Shown here piece after piece: positions 27,443 to 29,810 of a DNA stretch of 29,810 bases. Origin of the DNA: a virus; the IMG/VR virus record IMGVR_UViG_3300050821_008877, positions 1-29,810 of that record. One strand, written 5' to 3'. The notes below the pieces were generated by a model. The model saw only the letters and a program-made list of their open reading frames with translations, was not told the origin of the DNA and did no database searches. The position numbers and the translations under genes are program-made. Numbering within the stretch: the first letter of the stretch is position 1; each line of letters opens with the position of its first letter.

Positions 27443-28138
27443 ATGATCGAATCCGATATCGATTTTATTCGCCGCGTTCTTTCGGTGGCCGAATGTGGAA
27501 CCGAGGAATTCAAATATTCGGATGTCTATATTTATGCCGATGATTCGCGTTTTTCCCCGGCTCGACGCCAGATCACTTATTCAATCGGATTTACCGAGGG
27601 CGGCGGTAATCTGAAAAAAGTTCTCGAAGCTTACATTGCCGCAGGCGGCGCTTTCGCCCGCGATCTCCAGACATTTATTCCTGGCCTCGGCGATAAATCC
27701 CGTCGTTCACTGGCCGGTAACCAAGCTTTTATCGCATTGCTTAAAGTCGCCGGCAAAGAACCGACCATGCGCGAGGTCCAACACCAACAGTTTGACCGAA
27801 TGTATCTGCGGCCGGCTATCACCTGGGGCGAAAGTTATAAATTTACGCTCAACCTTTCGTTTCTGGTAATTGCTGATTCGTATTTGCATTCGGGTTCGAT
27901 GCTCGGTTTCCTTATGGCCAGGTTCCCAGAGAAAAAGCCGGTCGATGGCGGTGACGAAAAAGAATGGATCAATGCCTATCTGCAGATACGCCATGATTGG
28001 TTGCGAACCCATTCCAATAAGATCCTGAACAAAACGACTTATCGGGCCGATTGCTACTTGCGCGAGGCTGCCAAAGGCAATTGGGATTTGATCGGCTCGT
28101 TCATGATGAATGGGATACCGGTTGCAAGGATCGTATGA
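27443..28138 (+). CDS. GH46 (chitosanase-like) hydrolase, probable endolysin
   Basis: A 231-residue protein resembling family 46 glycoside hydrolases. The pattern QITYSIGFTEGGGNLKKVLEAYI is followed by a long helical part. MREVQHQQFDRMYLRPAITW, LVIADSYLHSGSM, KEWINAYLQIRHDWLRTHSNKILNKT and a YR..C.LRE motif match the core of the family. GH46 enzymes cut beta-1,4 links in chitosan; phage copies beside holins probably cut peptidoglycan sugar strands. Acidic residues in the first 50 residues (AECGTEEF, YADDSRF) are candidates for the catalytic pair. AAGGAGGG gives an excellent ribosome binding site. No signal peptide is seen, so a holin would be needed. Confidence 0.8.
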   Translation: MIESDIDFIRRVLSVAECGTEEFKYSDVYIYADDSRFSPARRQITYSIGFTEGGGNLKKVLEAYIAAGGAFARDLQTFIPGLGDKSRRSLAGNQAFIALLKVAGKEPTMREVQHQQFDRMYLRPAITWGESYKFTLNLSFLVIADSYLHSGSMLGFLMARFPEKKPVDGGDEKEWINAYLQIRHDWLRTHSNKILNKTTYRADCYLREAAKGNWDLIGSFMMNGIPVARIV

Positions 28139-28208
28139 AATGAAAGATTTTACCCCGCAGGAGGGCCGCCTGGCGTGACCGTTTGAAAATCAACAATCCG
28201 GTTTCTGC

Positions 28209-28271
28209 ATGACCATGACACTTGAGGAAAGAAGGGAATTGATAAAACAGCAGGGACAAGGAAATCATTAA
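28209..28271 (+). CDS. Possible leader peptide before the amidase (20 residues)
   Basis: ATG at 28209 opens a 20-codon frame (MTMTLEERRELIKQQ, then GQGNH) whose stop directly abuts the amidase ATG. The Shine-Dalgarno of the amidase lies within it. Coupling to the amidase is possible, but the frame is short enough to be chance. The region 28139-28208 holds nothing else I can name. Confidence 0.25.
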   Translation: MTMTLEERRELIKQQGQGNH

Positions 28272-28919
28272 ATGAGCGTCAAAATTTGTATTGATCCCGG
28301 GCATGGCGGACATGATCCAGGCGCAGTCGGGCCAACTGGATTAACTGAGGCTAGTGTTGCGCTTGCCATCAGTCTCAAGCTTTCTGATAACCTCAACGCA
28401 ATCGGTGTCGATACCCTCATGACTCGGTCGACCGACGTTTTCATCGAGCTCGGCACACGATGCAAAATCGCCAATGATTGGAAAGCTGATTATTTTGTGA
28501 GTGTTCATTTGAATTCCAATGGTTCATCGGCGGTCGGGATCGAAACTCTCTACAAAACCAACAACGGCAAAGCATTGGCGTCACCGATCCAGGAATCGAT
28601 GATCGTCGCAACGGGTGATACCGATCGCGGTCTCAAACAGCGTACCGATTTGTACGTTCTTAACGGAACCAATATGCCGGCGGCATTGGCCGAAGTTGGA
28701 TTTATCTCTAATCCGGGTTTTGAAGCAAAATTTCGGACCGATGATTATCGGCAACTCGTTGCCGATGCGATTGCGGCCGGATTAGCCGATTTTTTGCATC
28801 TTTTGTCGGTGCCAGCACCGATTCCACCGGCACCCTCTGATCTCATTGTCACAATCACGATCGACGCACCCACTGGCGTCACCGTGAAAATCAATAATCC
28901 CGTTTCTGGCGCGCTTTAA
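28272..28919 (+). CDS. N-acetylmuramoyl-L-alanine amidase (Amidase_3), endolysin
   Basis: A 215-residue zinc amidase that cuts the bond between muramic acid and the stem peptide. Zinc ligands are His11 in IDPGHGGHDPGA, Glu26 in LTEASVAL, and a His in YFVSVHLNSNG near residue 79. The catalytic Glu lies in ALAEVGFISNP near 140. The Amidase_3 core ends at about 178, then a Pro-rich linker (PAPIPPAPSD) leads to a short beta segment. AAGGAA stands nine bases before the ATG. It lies after the holin-like and GH46-like genes, so the phage carries two different wall-degrading enzymes. Confidence 0.92.
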   Translation: MSVKICIDPGHGGHDPGAVGPTGLTEASVALAISLKLSDNLNAIGVDTLMTRSTDVFIELGTRCKIANDWKADYFVSVHLNSNGSSAVGIETLYKTNNGKALASPIQESMIVATGDTDRGLKQRTDLYVLNGTNMPAALAEVGFISNPGFEAKFRTDDYRQLVADAIAAGLADFLHLLSVPAPIPPAPSDLIVTITIDAPTGVTVKINNPVSGAL

Positions 28920-28990
28920 CGCTTTGGCAATGTCATGTAGCTGGCAATCAATCAAACGCGCTTATAAACGGTTTTAGGAGGTTTTAAAAA

Positions 28991-29344
28991 ATGGCCGCAG
29001 TCAGTTTCTCGATTCCGCCGGGACAAGGGCTCCCGAATCCGCCAATCAATATTCCGCCCGGGCAGGGATTGCTTACTTTGCCAGTGCCGACAATTAGTGC
29101 ACTTTCACCCAATACTGGGCCGGCTAATGCAGATATCACGGTTGATATTACCGGCACCGGATTTGATTCGAGTGCAACTGTAAATATTGGCACTGCTCAT
29201 ATGCTGGTTCCGATAAGTGTCACCCCAACCGATCTACACGTGTTGATCAAAGCAATTAATATTACTCAAGCCGGAGTTTTGCCCGTGAGCGTCCAGAACG
29301 CAGGCCCGCAAGTGAGCAATCAACTGAATTTTACGGTTACGTGA
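28991..29344 (+). CDS. IPT/TIG-domain protein with PPGQG repeats
   Basis: A 117-residue protein. Residues 1-30 hold two PPGQG repeats (SIPPGQGLPNPP, then NIPPGQGLLTLP). A single Ig-like IPT/TIG domain follows (TISALSPNTGPANADITVDI, the typical 'P.isslsP..gp..G...i.i.G..f' start, at about 34-117). The domain is used for binding and adhesion on virions. AGGAGG is nine bases upstream of the ATG. The next gene shares the PPGQG part without the Ig domain. It is possibly a virion decoration protein, as IPT domains often are; that is inference. Confidence 0.75.
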   Translation: MAAVSFSIPPGQGLPNPPINIPPGQGLLTLPVPTISALSPNTGPANADITVDITGTGFDSSATVNIGTAHMLVPISVTPTDLHVLIKAINITQAGVLPVSVQNAGPQVSNQLNFTVT

Positions 29345-29417
29345 ATATCTCTTTCTCGTTTTCTTTTTGCTGACCCCGGTGAGGGTCGAATTTAAAATAT
29401 TCTAACGAAAGGAAAAT

Positions 29418-29561
29418 ATGGCTGATGATGTTCCTGTTCTCTCCGTTCCGCCCGGGCAAGGCGCGGCTGATCCCTGGATTAATGTTGCACCCGGTCAAGG
29501 TCTGGCCGTTCCGGCCGAACCGCCGGCCAAGTCCGAACAGCAATCCGTACCGTCAACTTGA
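29418..29561 (+). CDS. Small PGQG-repeat protein (47 residues)
   Basis: VLSVPPGQGAADPWINVAPG and QGLAVPAEPP form two P-G-Q-G repeats with the same spacing as in the preceding gene. A polar tail (KSEQQSVPST) follows. GAAAGGAAA stands just before the ATG. The conserved pattern across two neighbouring genes supports a real protein. The function is unknown; a short binding motif or linear tag is possible. A small GACCC/GGGTC hairpin lies upstream at 29372-29387. Confidence 0.6.
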   Translation: MADDVPVLSVPPGQGAADPWINVAPGQGLAVPAEPPAKSEQQSVPST

Positions 29562-29637
29562 AGGTTGGGATTCCTTCATGATATGTCATCCATGTGATCT
29601 GGGTGCCCCAGTGATTTGCGAGTGTACCTTTCGGCTA

Positions 29638-29666
29638 TTGACTTATAACAAATATTTCGATGTTAT
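29638..29666 (+). promoter_or_regulatory. Putative sigma70 promoter at the right edge
   Basis: TTGACT (29638-29643), a 17-base spacer and TGTTAT (29661-29666) resemble -35 and -10 elements. The start of the last ORF lies 25 bases beyond. It would drive rightward genes outside the window, perhaps the head module. Before it, 29562-29637 shows only a small CTGGG/CCCAG hairpin. Confidence 0.5.
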
Positions 29667-29690
29667 GGTCGACCTGATGAGATCGGTAAC

Positions 29691-29810
29691 ATGCGGCTCA
29701 CAAAGCCGATCCCCGGGCCGATTCCCGAGATTTCGGTACCTTCTTTGGAAGCTTTTGAAGCTTGCACTCCCGGGTCCTTATTCCCACTTTTGGGACACGG
29801 GCTCCGCGAG
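29691..29810 (+). CDS. N-terminal fragment of an unknown protein (partial)
   Basis: The frame opens at ATG 29691 and continues past the window end (40 codons): MRLTKPIPGPIPEISVP, then SLEAFEACTPGSLFPLL. It follows a sigma70-like promoter and has a weak GAG-type site upstream. Nothing in 40 residues identifies it. Its position after the lysis block is where packaging or head genes begin in many phages, but that is a guess. Confidence 0.4.
   Translation, partial: MRLTKPIPGPIPEISVPSLEAFEACTPGSLFPLLGHGLRE

Overview
The window is part of a temperate, contractile-tailed (P2-like myovirus) phage genome. The tail genes, gpE-type chaperone, gpX, gpD, gpV, gpU, gpW/gp25, gpJ and gpI are recognisable from protein sequence. 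The only host-like element is the 3' half of a tRNA-Lys(UUU) gene next to the integrase, with phage genes on both sides. That is the arrangement of an attP site in a free or circular phage genome rather than an integrated attL or attR. The integrase active-site style (NGLRNSYASY, then KRFY) and the small gene after it resemble proteins I associate with Verrucomicrobiota and related soil bacteria. That host is an inference. No capsid, portal or terminase gene is visible; they should lie outside the window, and a last partial ORF with a promoter runs off the right edge.

Layout. (1) 1-9 kb: tail sheath (partial), tail tube, an inverted tail-assembly-chaperone pair, tape measure, gpX, split gpD hub, gpV spike, gpU, gpW, gpJ, gpI. 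(2) 8.9-13.7 kb: host-recognition cassette with a collar-type fibre, three small structural genes, a large collagen/carbohydrate-binding-like fibre and a small end gene. (3) 13.8-15.9 kb: attP, repeat cluster, integrase, two small genes (one secreted) and a strong terminator. (4) 15.9-16.7 kb: a leftward putative repressor and a gene-free control region full of palindromes. (5) 16.7-25 kb: rightward early operon with HTH regulators, VRR-NUC nuclease, ParB-domain protein, Sak4-like ATPase, DEDD exonuclease, SSB-like protein, and primase-helicase. (6) 25-27.2 kb: vWA protein, zinc-ribbon proteins and a run of very small overlapping ORFs. (7) 27.2-29.6 kb: lysis cassette (holin-like protein, GH46-like hydrolase, amidase), then two small PGQG-repeat proteins. 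(8) Right edge: promoter and the start of the next gene.

Most interesting: an octamer, RGTATTTA, sits 8-11 nt before the chosen start codons of six late genes. Two of these form a divergent inverted repeat between the tape-measure gene and the unusually inverted chaperone gene. The spacing would suit a promoter element giving nearly leaderless late mRNAs. Also notable are the gpD hub split into two overlapping ORFs, a 78-nt three-way-junction element at about 25.1 kb, and the paired PGQG-motif proteins after the lysis genes.
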